Part shown: piece after piece, positions 35,801 to 47,699 of the stretch
Layout of the letters: every line of letters starts with the position of its first letter
Numbering within the stretch: the first letter of the stretch is position 1
Assembly (NCBI GenBank): GCA_944472155.2
Contig: OX235275.1
Location: 27,332,865 to 27,396,864 of the forward strand
DNA length: 64,000 nucleotides
Source: Trichobilharzia szidati
Taxonomy: Eukaryota; Platyhelminthes; Trematoda; Strigeidida; Schistosomatidae
Direction: 5' to 3'
Made by a program: the position numbers and the translations under genes
Notes under the pieces: generated by a model
Seen by the model: the letters and a program-made list of their open reading frames with translations, nothing else
Told to the model about the DNA's origin: nothing
The model's database searches: none

Positions 35801-38800
35801 TGTAAGAGGTTTGTGACTCAAATACACAGAAATGATTGATTGCACACATTGGATTCATTTGAAACCTATTCATCGTATGATGGAGCCTACTCTGCAACTG
35901 CACACAAACAGCCACATGTATTTCTCTTGTCACTGATGACACTTTCTTACTTGTTTACAGATTCGTGGATGACTGTCGGTAACGATATCGAAAGTAAGCG
36001 TATACACTATTTTAAATATTGTGCACCCATGATAGGAGAAGGAGGAGTAGCCTAATGAAACTGATACAACACTTTTTTCGCTACTTTGATTGACGAAGAT
36101 CATGTATGAGAAATTCTTATCGAGGATTTAGTCGGCTGAGTAAGCAGAATTCGAATCACAGGTGAATCCGCATACATAGTGAAGTTGTTCCCCATCTGGT
36201 GTTAATTGGTTAGAGGGGTCAGTGTTGTTCATGATGATTCCGGAATAGCTGACTCAATACCTGGACAATAATGACGCTTCCAATGGACGAATGAATCAGA
36301 AACACTGTATCAGGACACTTTCAACTAAAATGGGATAGAGGGAACTTTGACGTTGATCGGCAAAATCCGTTAGGTGTTTACGAGGAACAAAATGAAGCAT
36401 TGTCCTCGCGGATCGCCGACCTCATCAATAATAGCTGACATATTCGTGGATTTTAGCGAGGAAAGTCCACCTGAACCATACAAACAATCAACGGAGATGT
36501 GCAGATGACACGCGAGTAATAGGAAGAAAGAATGATACTGAGAGGATTGACTCACATATAAACAGTAGTCATGTAGACTCAGTATGGAAATTCACTATAG
36601 AAATAGAGGAAGAAATTGAGCAACTATCTGTGCTAGCTGGACTGCACAGCACAAAATCCAACAGATGACAGCGTAGGAATGACGATATAACTAGAGGAGA
36701 TTCTGTCGTTATGTGACATTCAGCTCATCCACTCACAGCAAAAGGAGGGTTGACACGGACTTGCAGACAGAATGTGCAGACCTACAACAACACTAGATCA
36801 CCGACGAAGAGAAATAATAGTCATATTGAAAATGCTACTGGAAAACAACCACTTAAAGAATTTATCCGAGGTGCTTTGAACTAGCATAGAAGGAGCGTAG
36901 AAGGAGATCATGACATGAAAGAGGATGGTGAAAGACGGTGACAACACCAAGCGAAAAGAGTTTCTCAGAGGCAGAATTCAAAAAACAAATGTCAGGATTC
37001 GTGCCACGTTTAACACAGCGAATCCAACTACCCAGAGATAAAATGAATCAACTGAAAGATCCACTAATAATGATGGAGTAAATTAGTGATGTAATTTACA
37101 AAATGATATCGTGTGCTGAATGTCCGACTAAATATGCGGTCAAACGACTAGATCATCCCTACAAATAAGAGTGAATGAACGTAAACGGTTGACTAAGGCT
37201 TATCCCAAAAAACACAAGCGTAGAAAAATTCGGAAGAAAATTCGTCCACAGCTGCACATGCAGGCTACGAAATCCACAACATTGATTGCGACAGTACTCT
37301 CATTCTGCCTTCTAATATGAACAAATGGAAGAAGAGACTGATAACAACGGAATCCATATTCAGGCTGGTCACGCTGGATACATGTGACATGAGTGACTCG
37401 GCAGCACTTCTATCGGCCACCCAGAATACATATTTCACCACACACAAAAATAAATGAAACAAAACTCAACTATACAAATCGCAAATGCGTGATTTGAAAG
37501 AGAACAATTCCAACAATCACTGGCTGTGATCGACAGCAGTAAGTGCGCTCGAAATATTAAAATATGTCAAACCAACAACTCATCATAATGTGTAGCTATC
37601 GAAATAAAGCTACAATTAATTTGATCTATTCCACAATGCGCTGACGGTTTACTGACACGAAATAATAGTAACACTTCACCAGCTGACACCATGTGCAGGA
37701 AACCAGTATGCGTCGAAGTCAAGAAGGTGCTTTCAAGTGCCGAACAGTTGTTAACTCAATATATTCTGACGAACATCATGCGAATTTTATTCAAATGTAT
37801 TTCATTTTGTATGTCCTGAGTAACTAAACACAACAATTCTTTTCACAGAATACTCACATTTTCTGAGGAATTTATCTAGAGGTAAGCCTATTTGATATCG
37901 AATGATTTCAGTCACTCGACTTCATAATCACTGGAAGTGGAATTAGCGAGACCAGCATCAATGTGTTCATTTGTTTTTCCCAACCTTCTGATTGAGTCAC
38001 TGATTATCATGAATGCTTTGTTATATCAATCACCACCAAGACATTATTCTCGATTCGCCTATCCACTAGGCAGTGAAGAGGAGTATTTCATCATACTCCC
38101 TCCTGTCTTCGACAGTTGATTCAATCGTAGTCGGAATGTGTTTGTGACTGTCTGACCACAGGAACACAGAGTAACGTGGAAGTCATCCACTCGTGGAAGT
38201 ATTTTTCGGTTAAACCACGCGCCGACCTTCAGTCGACCCTTGAGACTGACTCGCAGATGCATTCATGAGTAACACTCATCCAGACACTAGTGAACACAAA
38301 AACCACGTAATTCATCAAAGAGTCTCTTTTCGGTGGCGAATTCATTCACTCAGCTCTACACTCGCATTATATCTAATCATTGTTGTACGCGTGTGTGTGT
38401 GAGTATGTTTGTGCGTGTACATTGGGTTTGTCAGAGAAACAAGATTAAACATTAGTCAGGGTTATTGTTCACGACATCAGAATACTTCAAACATTTGATG
38501 AGTAATGAAGTTGTGACTAGTGGGTTCACGATTTATTGGAGGGTGGTGGTTGTTGGTTGCCAATGCATCACAGAAGTTGGACAAGTGTATTACAGCTACT
38601 AAATGAGGTGAATAATTTAATGAGTGACTTGTGATCTGGATGCACATGGAAACGAGGGAGAATATTGAATTGCGTAAAAGTTCTAGAGAAATGCAAGAGT
38701 TTCAGGGGATCAGAAAGACAAGTACACAAATCACAAGTCAGCAGAAATCAACGCCTTTGTTACCATGAAAGTAGGAATGGTTGAGTGATTTCCTCGTGTG

Positions 38801-41800
38801 TGAAAGACTAAGATATCAGCAGTACTAAGGAGATGAAACGCTATTGCCTTATGCAGGTTATTCTTTATTCTGTAGATTACTTTGAAGCAGGAGGCGTTTG
38901 TTCAAATGGAATGGGCAGTGTTGATGAGGTGTTCGATAATCACACCGCTCGCAGATCCAGTACAACATATCTGCAGCCATGCTGGATATGGGTTCTCAAA
39001 CACCAAGTATAACACTTCTCATACACACAATTCTTCGTGCAAATATCAGTTCACCTGTCACCGCTGAGCACGATACACCGCTTGCTCGACGCGAATACTT
39101 TATACTTGCAGTCTAACTCGAAATTCGTCTCTTTCTTTTTACAGCTGAACGCATTGAACTAATGAAAATCGTTGTTGGATGTGAGCAAATCTAAGTTTGA
39201 TTTGAGAATTTTATCGAGTTATCTACTTCAGTTACTGTGGTGGCATCTCTTACCTTAGATGTTGAGCTTTTGAGGGTGACTGTATGTATTTCAGTGAAGA
39301 ATTCTCCACCAACGCGAATCTGTGGATGGAATCATCAGGCGCCAGATGGCTGTGTTCTCCTGACTTGGGACCTCTCTCAGTCCACTGTGATCACAGTAGC
39401 AACACCAACCACACCAAGGATAGAACACGCCTCGTCCACCACACAGGGACTCAGACAGGAATCCAACAACCTCTTGAATGCAAACTTTCTTCCTCAAGGA
39501 TCTAGGACTGTCTGCAATCGATGGTTTGAGTGAGTATGCAGGTTTTGATGACGCTGGCATTCACTGATTTCACCTGTAAAATTGGTGTTGTTTGTTAACA
39601 GCATTTGACAAATAATACGCATTGACATTGACATCACATGTTGACATGCAGTTCTTTCACAAACTTGATGAAGTGTCCAAGGACATCCACGTGTTTCAGA
39701 TATCTCTTTCGTATCATTCATCTTATCAACGCATTTATCTAAATCTATGTGTGTTTGTCTAATTCATTTGCACAGATATTCGAATGAATAAAACTTATGT
39801 TGTAAAAGGTAAGCAAGAAACCACAGACTTCTCCGGGCACTTGCTCGAGTACCAATAGTGTCCACATTACGTCATCTAAATAAAGGAAATTTTACATGTA
39901 TAATGATGAGTACTACGCACCGTCTCAGTTTTCGATGATACAAAGTTTTCAGTACAACGACGCACAAGGCGAAAATGAAAGATGTATTGTGTGGAATGCA
40001 GTTGAGCTATGAGACATGTAATACTTCGATTGGACACAGACTGGTGTCATGCCTGTAATCCCTGGCGCTTGCTGCAGACTGAATTCTATCAGTCAAGTTT
40101 GCAATGTGGCGACCAACAAGCTCGGTGGATCTCCAGCACGGTTTACTCAGAATTCGTGTTATCAGATATTTGGAGGCAATTGACAGGAGGCCACTCCTGG
40201 CTCACAATTTCGTGCATGTTGGCTGGCACTAGTCAGAAATACAGTCCTACAGCAGGTCGGTCAATCACGAGCGCGAATATCTAGCTAGCTCAGTGGCAAG
40301 GTGTCTGACTGCAGGGGATATGAGATCCTTAAGGACTGCAGATATGCCTTGCTGACTAGCGAATACCAACAAGCAGGAAACTCTGGTGAGTCAGGGCTCC
40401 CTTCAGCCGTTTACCTACATCCATTTAACAAATGAGACAGGTAATTGGAGACAGTTAATTCTGATTAGGATTTGAACGAAGGAAAAATATGGATAGCCAA
40501 ATGTTCTTTGAGACAGATACCTCACGAACATGCTTCGAATTGACTCACATGAATGTAGTCAACAGGGATGAGAATCAGTCGACACTAAGCAAGATTCAAT
40601 TTCTGTTTACGGGATCATGGTCAATTCAGTTTCGAATGGTGTTGTCATTCTGATATGCAAAGACGTATCAAGAAGTTACATGAAATGATCGACATTTCTG
40701 TTGACGCAATCATGAAAGAAGATTACTGAGGCAATATGATTGAAATTAAAGATGATATAGCAGTTTTAGGTGGTTTTCCCAAATCCTACTAACTGTTTCG
40801 ATGAAATCTGTGAAGAATCGTGTCTGGGAGTACAACAGATGTCATCGGTGATAGGTTCGCTCTCAGTAATGTGAAACACTTCACATTCGACAGCAATCAC
40901 ACGTGATGTGTAATTATGCATTGACTGACCTAATCAAAACTCAAATGTACTCGTCAATATTTATCTTTCAAAATATCATCCAATCATTTCACACTATGTA
41001 ACTTTCATGTCATTGCTTCCAATAACCTCATAGAAACACGTGACAACTCCTCACTAATTGCTTTCGTTGTTTTCAGATGATCCGAATGCAAGAGAAAAGC
41101 TTGCCAAAGCAGGTTCGTTTACAAGAGTTTTTCTCGTCCTCTTCTCCTGCTGCGTCAGTGCTTATTATTCCTCTCTGAACCTTCACCGTCTGCCAGCGTA
41201 ACAGAATTCGCTTGTCAATTAATTCACCAGTAGTTCACCGCCCACACTGCGGATAACCTACTTGGACTACTAGTGTTAACTCAACTAATTTGGATATGGA
41301 GTTTGCTCGCGCCAGTGATTCAGTGACTGTCCACACCTACCTAGAATCTTCACTGACCAAATAGGCCCGCGTCATGCATGCATTTAAGATCCAAATAACC
41401 CAGACACGTGAGCAAGCGATCCGGATTTGGCCAGCCTTCTGTGCCGACGGAACAGAGAAGCAGATTTTCTGAAAATTCGTTAGAAATGTAAAGATTCATT
41501 TGAATCCTCTACATCAAGAGAGTGATTGAATCCACCAGATGAAGGGAGCTCAGCGTTGACGTCATTTCCGCGCTGGATAGGTTATTAGGAAGGCGATAAT
41601 TGTCTCTCCAGGCCGGATATTCAGCATTCACTTTGCAGGTGAGCCGTCCAGCTCACAGTGAAAATAATATCATTCACCTGAGCAGGGGATTCAAGCAACT
41701 ATCTCAATTGCTTCCCCGATAACTTTTATGTTATGCATCGACTATTCACCTGCAGGGGTTTCATCGGCAACAGGATTGATCATGAGTCGACAACCATTGG

Positions 41801-41910
41801 AAAACAAGCATGGCACACTACACAGCTGTTTCGTCAGCCTAGTTTTTGACTCATCGGCAGTACACACACACACGACCGTTCGAAAGCAGGATTATCTTGT
41901 TACGAGGTGA
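32820..41910 (+). CDS. Micro-exon gene (MEG-like), copy 2
   Basis: Plus-strand model: SPx 32820-32874, c 32949-32978, d 34779-34814, (SPy 35049-35097), e 35961-35993, f 37849-37881, a 39776-39808, b 41077-41112, tentative last exon 41756-41910. Every internal exon is a multiple of 3 and phase 1-1, as in copy 1, and all AG/GT pairs are intact. Compared with copy 1, exons SPx, c, d and SPy are nearly identical, while e, f and a encode different residues. There is one exon a instead of two. The product would be a small secreted protein (about 140 residues); function unknown beyond the MEG-type inference. Confidence 0.68.
32949..32978 (+). CDS. Micro-exon c, copy 2 (30 bp)
   Basis: Identical to 18368-18397: acceptor CACTATCAG, donor GTGAGTGTG, peptide FGDDLSGLA. 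Confidence 0.8.
33225..33740 (+). pseudogene. Second RTE-like relic, in intron c-d, unit 2
   Basis: Counterpart of 18640-19160, with the VEDLDF.DD box and the EIQVVKVTEQQG block followed by the same frameshifted tail. Confidence 0.58.
34779..34814 (+). CDS. Micro-exon d, copy 2 (36 bp)
   Basis: Acceptor TTTCGCACACTACAG, donor GTAAGTTG; identical in sequence to 20200-20235 (HPKTTEPPVVT). Confidence 0.8.
35049..35097 (+). CDS. Alternative first exon SPy, copy 2
   Basis: Identical to 20497-20545: MSQSILTTWIVSLAFV, then donor GTGAGTAGG. The near identity of units 1 and 2 ends within a few dozen bases downstream. Confidence 0.7.
35961..35993 (+). CDS. Micro-exon e, copy 2 (33 bp)
   Basis: Acceptor TTCTTACTTGTTTACAG, donor GTAAGCG; 33 bp, phase 1-1, encoding (D/Y)SWMTVGNDIE. 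Confidence 0.82.
36300..37440 (+). pseudogene. Penelope-like element relic, unit 2
   Basis: Clearest copy of the array's PLE relic. GSPTSSIIADIFVDF at about 36410-36454 is the PLE reverse-transcriptase signature; an ISCAEC..KYA block at about 37105-37130 marks the degraded GIY-YIG nuclease; both are on the plus strand in the expected order. Multiple stops. Confidence 0.68.
37849..37881 (+). CDS. Micro-exon f, copy 2 (33 bp)
   Basis: Acceptor AATTCTTTTCACAG, donor GTAAGCCTA; 33 bp, phase 1-1, encoding (E/K)YSHFLRNLSR. Confidence 0.82.
38420..38800 (+). repeat. Diverged single copy of the fold-back arm
   Basis: The stretch from TTATTGTTCACGACATC onward resembles the left arm of the fold-back at 17622-17700 and parts of its loop, so the fold-back derives from a dispersed repeat family. 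The inverted-arm copy is near 57120-57470. A GT-rich microsatellite (38385-38420) precedes it. Confidence 0.5.
39776..39808 (+). CDS. Micro-exon a, copy 2 (33 bp)
   Basis: Acceptor AATTCATTTGCACAG, donor GTAAGCAAG; 33 bp, phase 1-1, encoding (D)IRMNKTYVVK. Confidence 0.82.
41077..41112 (+). CDS. Micro-exon b, copy 2 (36 bp)
   Basis: Acceptor CGTTGTTTTCAG, donor GTTCGT (weak); 36 bp, phase 1-1, encoding (D)DPNAREKLAKA(G). This is the most conserved micro-exon peptide of the set. Confidence 0.8.
41756..41910 (+). CDS. Candidate last exon, copy 2
   Basis: Acceptor ATTCACCTGCAG, phase 1 entry, open for 51 codons to TGA 41908-41910. It shares LHSCFVSLVF with the other copies but has a different tail. 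Confidence 0.35.
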
Positions 41911-43099
41911 GCTGATAGACAATTTAGAGACTCGGACCCAACTAAATGGTCCATGTATCTCAGCTTCTGCATATTCGTGATGCGTAAGGGGCGCAAGCGC
42001 CAGCCAGTGTCACAGTCAAGTAACTGTCCTCGTGTCGGAATGAGTGTAAATGGCTGGTCGCACTGGTGGTTGCGCTCGGTACGTATCGCGGATAGGCAGA
42101 AGTTGGAATTCACCGACAAATGGGACAGGTGTCAGTGGTTGAATGGTCTACCAGCTGGCGTCGTGACCGGAATGTCCTGACTTCACACTCCTGTCGTGCG
42201 TGCGCACTGCTGAATAGTACAAAACTGGGTTGACGAAATAGCTGTCCGTACTCCCCGTTGCTTTTCCAGTGATTCTGCAAATGATGTCAGATCGTTTTCA
42301 CTCCTGTTACTTCCATATTACCCTGTGGAAAATTAGATACTAAACATTTTCATAAATTGCTGATTTATTTGCCTCCCTTTTTCAACTAATGTAGAATACT
42401 TGGATAAAATCTTGAAGCGTGAGCGAAAATTTATCATTACATGAATTTAAATGTTGTGAATATAAATCAATGATTCGTCGTTAAAGAATATCCACATAGA
42501 TGTGTATATGTGATGCATATCATGCCATTACTGGTCATCTGCAAAAGCGTTCGATCCTCTACTCAACATGTCGTCTAAATATAATTTCACTACCGATACC
42601 CGGTCGATACTTCTCCATGGAAAGTCAGCCATTGCAATCACTGAGCACCATAATGTCCTTGAGACTACTCACAACTACAGAACACTTCAACGCAGAATGT
42701 GTGCTTGATCAGTTTCAGTTAGGGGAAAGAAAAGTGACATCCTGAAACAAACTTCAGCAGATCTCATTTGACACTATCGTATAGTATTGATTAATGCCGA
42801 GATGAAATGCCTTCATTGGAGAGCGTAGAATCAATCATGGATTTGTCTTCGTCATCAAGGCGAAATTCCATGTGCAATGTGGAGATGTGATGATGAATAA
42901 TCGAATAAATGAATGAGTGAATGAAGGAATGAGTGAAGAGGTGAACAATGCACCTTGATAGACATCAACCAGGTAGTTAGAAAGACTTGAAGGCGACATG
43001 AAGTGATAGGGAAATACCTCACCTGTGCCTGTTAGCATCGAGTGTAGCACTGTGGTCTGCACCAGGTATTTGCCAGCCTCATTCATCAGCTCCCTATAT

Positions 43100-43980
43100 G
43101 AAAGTCGTATATATCACGTGATCCACAACGGACGAATCATTGACGTGTCTGAAGTGAAGAGATTAGGAAGACAAGGCTGCCTGCCTGCCTGCCATCACTG
43201 ATGACACTGCCAATTTCATCGGACTCGACTGACCATCCGATTTCGGGGAGTGAGAAGACAGTGATATGCTGAAACACTGATAAGCAGACTGACGAAGATG
43301 TGGACTTCGCGGATGACTTACTTATGTCTACTATGAGACAAGCTCGAAAACTCACAGGCTGCCAGAGGAGGAAGTTGTCAAAGACAGTACCACACCTGAA
43401 CATCAAGCGCCAGTCACCATCAACTGGATGGATTTCGAATTGATCACCTCCCTCACTTGTACAGGAGGCATCACTACAACTGCAGTCACACAAGACGGAT
43501 GCAGATGTGAATATCAGAATTGGAAGAGAAAGACAAAGCTTCATTACTCTGAAATCAGTTTGGAAATCTCCTGCACCCACTCAGCACAAGGAACAAGATT
43601 CAGATCTTCAACACAAATGTTCAGTCAGTCAGTTCTTCTCTATGGGTCAGAGACATGGCGCCAGAGTCAAGGGGGCATTTCTGACAGACTAATTTAGATC
43701 TCTACGAACAGCTGCCCCCTTCTCTGGCTCCAGTACGAAGATCAACTGGCCAACCTGAAAGAATTAACAACAAGCGACCATGAGAAGTAACCAACTGGCG
43801 AGAACCTACTGCTCAACAGATAGTTCGAAGTAAATGGAGAGCGATTGGACACACGCGAAGGAGACCATTGGATGACATCACGCGTCAAGCCATCACCCGA
43901 ATGGAACTCGAGTGGGAAATGACGACTGGAGAGTGATTCTGAGGGTTACATGTAGGAGGCCGTGTGAGGATGACATCAAA
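43100..43980 (+). pseudogene. RTE-like reverse transcriptase relic, unit 3
   Basis: Broken RTE core with STQMFSQSVLLYGSETWRQS near 43610-43660 and a downstream KWRAIGHT-like block. The inverted arm carries the mirror copy at 51746-52600. Confidence 0.65.
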
Positions 43981-44399
43981 GACTATGAACAATCGTGGTA
44001 CCAACCAGATGAAGGGGACCAGAGAGAATATGACAAAGTGAATTTGTGCTGCTGACGCCCCACTTTTTACTCAGAATCTGAGATTGAGGTTTCTTCTTGT
44101 CTTCGTCAACTGAAGTATGTATCATCCAACTTCAGGGTGTGTGTGCAGAAACCCACAGAATTCAGACAGTCCTCACTGTATTCAAGCAACTGAAGTGAAG
44201 CTTGTGATATTATGACACAGCATATTATTACCACCTTCATGTGGCATAATAATCAATAGACTCATAAGAAGGTGAAGCACTGAAAGCAATATCAAATATT
44301 CGAGCAAGATGGAGCACGTGGGTTGGAGAAAACCGTATGAAGATGCCTTGACAAACACTACATCATCAAGTGTGGGTTTGCAGGTGTTCGATTGGTTAC

Positions 44400-44830
44400 G
44401 CGTTCTATTGCCAACTAACATCAATTGGAAAACCATTGAGTATCCTAGGAGTTCTGGATACCTGTTTCATCCTAGTTTGATCAGTCACTCTCCTATGATG
44501 TGGGCGAGTGGTTGGATGGTCTGCGAGTTTGCCTCCAAACCACGAGGCCCTGGTTACCAAACCCAGTGTGAGAGTATCACTGAAGGGTCTCAAACTAGAG
44601 GGAGGAGGAAGCTTGCCAGTACTGCCTGTTGGTTTCCCACTGCTCTCCAACCGATGTCAGCTCGTGATAAACCTGAAATACTAAATTTTGGTCATGATGA
44701 TGGAAAACGAGTGTGTCATTTATGCCTCTAGGAAATGTGAAATGCAAGACTACTTCTTGAATAGAGCGATCAGGCTATCAATTACTCTAGGGCTACAAGG
44801 CACTACACGCTTACGAGACAGTGGATATTG
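44400..44830 (+). mobile_element. Probable tRNA-derived SINE insertion
   Basis: Unit-specific block breaking the homology with units 1-2 between the RTE relic and exon c. GGGCGAGTGGTTGG at about 44502 resembles a tRNA-Ser/Leu-type A box, and GGTTACCAAACCC at about 44553 sits where a B box (GGTTCGAATCC) would be. It replaces the region that carries the fold-back and the SPx exon in the other units. Ends are not sharply defined. Confidence 0.45.
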
Positions 44831-44971
44831 TCGTATTTACCACTCGACGTGCCCATCCAAGTCCGAGTGGAATGACTTTCGTGAGTACCTCGAAGTCAGT
44901 CAATAACCAAATCGTCTACGTCTCCCCCGATAAAGGAAATAATTATTTTGTCCGTTTCTTTGAACTATTAG

Positions 44972-45001
44972 TATACGAAGAAAATTCGTCAGCACTCAAA
45001 G
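44972..45001 (+). CDS. Orphan micro-exon c, unit 3 (30 bp)
   Basis: Acceptor TTTGAACTATTAG, donor GTGAGCATG; 30 bp, phase 1-1, encoding YEENSSALK. It aligns with exon c of units 1-2 by position and length, but the peptide is almost entirely different. No SPx is recognisable upstream and no d or later exon follows, so it is likely a gene fragment. Confidence 0.6.
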
Positions 45002-45130
45002 GTGAGCATGAAATTGAATTGCTTCGATGAGCACTCCATTTACCCGTGTGAATCAGTGTGTTAACATCAATACTAAATCATTTCCTGATAGTTAGCCAGT
45101 AAATTTGTGGAATTAGTAGACTAACAGTGG

Positions 45131-45959
45131 CTTGCATATCGATTCTTTAGTGATTCCTTTTTACCATTCTCTGATTTTGATCTTTTTCCTTTTATTTCTT
45201 TAGGATATTTTATTATTTTTTATATTCTTCGTCTTTGCCTTGACTTATGTAATTGTGGGAGATAGGACACACTCTTGTGTGCATAGCTTGAAATGTTATA
45301 ATCGTACTAGCTCAAATAATAGTTTTTCTATTTATTCATAGACTTTTATTGATTATGTTGCACTTTTATGCAATTAGTGAACACATTCCTTATTATTCTT
45401 TACTTTCAAATCGCTAATCCGTACTTTGCATATTTTCAGGGAAGTAATTCTCGTGCCTCTGTTGAACTCAATCGGTGAAATATGTAATTTGATAGTGTTT
45501 CTTTATAATAACGATGTAGTTATTCTATAACTAATTTAACACAATTTGTATTTTCTGTAATCACTTAGTGAATAAATTCATTTCTGAATCAGTCTGTCTT
45601 GCACAATCTTTCATAATTTCATTCTCGTATTTTAGAAAAACACGCCTTTACGTAATACTAGGTTTTGCTGTTGAATAGATCACAATAAATTCTCTTTGTA
45701 TGAAGAGCGCGAAATATCGTTTAGCATTAGTCTCTTCATCAAATACCCTATTATTGATAAGGATCTCAACTTCTCAACTGTCTTCAACTAGATCCCCTTC
45801 ACATTTCTTTCTAAAGCATACAGTTATGTGTATAATAAAAGTCGACAGTTGATAGTGAATTTGTGAATCAAAACTAATGTGTTACATGATTTGAGTATCA
45901 GCAATAACGGTGATTGCAATCGTAGAAAACTAATGATAATGAAAACAGTGATAAAAGAA
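45131..45959. other. AT-rich spacer without recognisable features
   Basis: Between the end of unit-3 homology and the PLE fragment I see only AT-rich sequence with short ORFs. Confidence 0.6.
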
Positions 45960-47220
45960 ATTACTAGATGTTTATGCAAGGGTCGATTAGAACGACGAAT
46001 TTAGTGGCAGAACAAGGTATGTCGCTTACAAATACACTGTTGTCGACATATCTTCTATAAAACGATGCAGTTTCGATTAAGTCTTCCAATAAACTTTCAG
46101 GACATGACATACAGGTATCTGCTAAAAAGGGCCTCAACAGACTTCTCATAGCGACACCATCGAGCTGACGAAAACAATCACCTTCGAATGTAAACCTAGC
46201 ATTGCTAGTACATAGAAGTAATGAATCCTTTAAATAAAATATGTGGAATGCAATGAAAAACTTATATGTGGAAATGTAATGTAATGTCGATTGTCTTAAG
46301 TAATGGCACATTAATGAAAAAAGAGTTCACATAAAAAAGCACAAATTTTTATTCATAATATTAATATCATCAAGACAATTAACCAGTCCAGATGTATCTT
46401 TTAATACACACGTACAGAATTGTGGTTTGACTAGGTGCAATAACTCTACAAACCATTTGGCAGGTTTATGCGTTGTCATTATATGACATAGAGCATTATT
46501 GGCCTTATGTGTTTTACGTAAACCATACATATGTTTGAATTTAAATTCTGATGGTTTCAAAGAGTCAAATGTATCTTCACTTACACTACTGAGGCCAAGA
46601 AGCTTCACTAGATTATCTGTCACTGTGCCTTGCAACAGCTTAATATCTTCTGAAGAAGGATAACGTCTGAATTTATTTTTGTCAGCAAGAATAGTTCACA
46701 TTTTGTATTTGTAGTCACTATTGTACATGATGACGATTCCAGAACCTTTTTCAGGTTTTGTTATTGTTGTATTATGGTTTCAATGACTGTAGCTATTTCA
46801 GTGCCTTGAAATGATGGGATGGTGAAATGCTTTCCTATTTAGAATTGTTCTCTGAAAATCAGTGAGCTACATTCACCGTCTTGGCTTAGAACCAACCCTG
46901 ATCTTCATTGGATGTTGCAAAAAGAGGTTCGCTTTTGTCGTACAAGTTTTCGAACTCAGGATGGATGACTAAATCCGCAAATCGCATATGAGGAGCACAA
47001 AATTTCGATCGAAGAGAAGAAGCTTCTCTCTAATGATTAGACAGAGTAATGACCGAAATATTTGTCACACATCTTTATCTGGATTCACCGAGAAAACATC
47101 CACGAGGTTTCTATCATCAACTGAACTTTTCAACTTATTTTTACACTTGTCTTTGTTTTCTGAGGATCACTGCTACCAAACTGTGGCAGTTTTATGTGGC
47201 ATATTATTGATAATTCAGCT
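45960..47220 (-). pseudogene. Penelope-like element, reverse transcriptase part
   Basis: Minus strand, in order: KGSGIVIM and SDYKYKM with LADKNKFRRYPSSEDI (about 46780-46640), then FKHMYGLRKTHKAN (PLE IYGLPKxHK motif) and KPAKWFVELL (46327-46635), then FRQLDGVAMRSLLRPFLADTCM (the PLE YRQ.DGVAMGSPLGPLLADIFM block) and YRRYVDNSV where YVDDT is expected (45964-46311). The catalytic second Asp of YVDD is replaced by Asn in this reading, and frameshifts or stops separate the pieces. Inactive copy, not part of the array homology. Confidence 0.7.
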
Positions 47221-47655
47221 AAACTAAATGATGCCACGATATGAAGGGCAAGTAACCCATGTAGCTTTTGTTAGGCATTTTCGATAATCGAATGCATTGT
47301 TGTTCCGTACGGGTGAGTTGATTAACACGTAGAAAGCTATTTGTAAGCCATTTTAGATCAAGGGTACTGCTTTTATAGGATGATGTACAGCGTCCTGATA
47401 TGGTGATGGTGGATATTCCAAGGATTCTGAGTCATTACTAGTGCAAACCTTGAAGGATGGTATATAAGTGTCTTCAGGTCCTGTTCAAATTCAGTCTTAC
47501 TCCAGATCTGTGCAAATTCCATTACAAAGCAAATAGAAGAGAAGAGGTGAGCAACGAAAAACCAGAGAGTAGAGGAAAAGTATGTGGACACGAATAGGAC
47601 CTTAGTGTTTGTATATATATGTATATGTCTATATTCGTTGTACATTGCCATCTAG
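47221..47655. other. No recognisable feature
   Basis: Likely the upstream remainder of the PLE or plain spacer; nothing can be supported. Confidence 0.4.
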
Positions 47656-47674
47656 TATATATATATATATATAT
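47656..47674. repeat. TA dinucleotide microsatellite
   Basis: Uninterrupted TA run at the 3' end of the adjacent minus-strand CR1-like fragment, where such elements often have a simple-repeat tail. Confidence 0.85.
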
Positions 47675-47699
47675 GGTTCGTAGAGCAACAAGGGAATTT

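Larger units (their letters stand above)
27007..39330 (+). repeat. Tandem unit 2 of the micro-exon array
   Basis: Second array unit. From 27007 to about 35110 it is very close to unit 1 (by eye about 96-97%). Beyond that, the remainder (35110-39330) is clearly more diverged from unit 1 but nearly identical to the inverted arm (56400-60290). It carries exons a', b, last, SPx, c, d, SPy, e and f in order. The stretch 28003-30750 outside exons shows nothing recognisable apart from the SINE-like piece. Confidence 0.88.
39331..45130 (+). repeat. Tandem unit 3 (partial) of the micro-exon array
   Basis: Homologous in order to 12448-18500 of unit 1: exon a, b, last exon, RTE relic, then the region before exon c. 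It stops about 130 bp past exon c. More diverged from units 1-2 than those are from each other, but close to the inverted arm from 51746 to about 56600. Confidence 0.85.
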
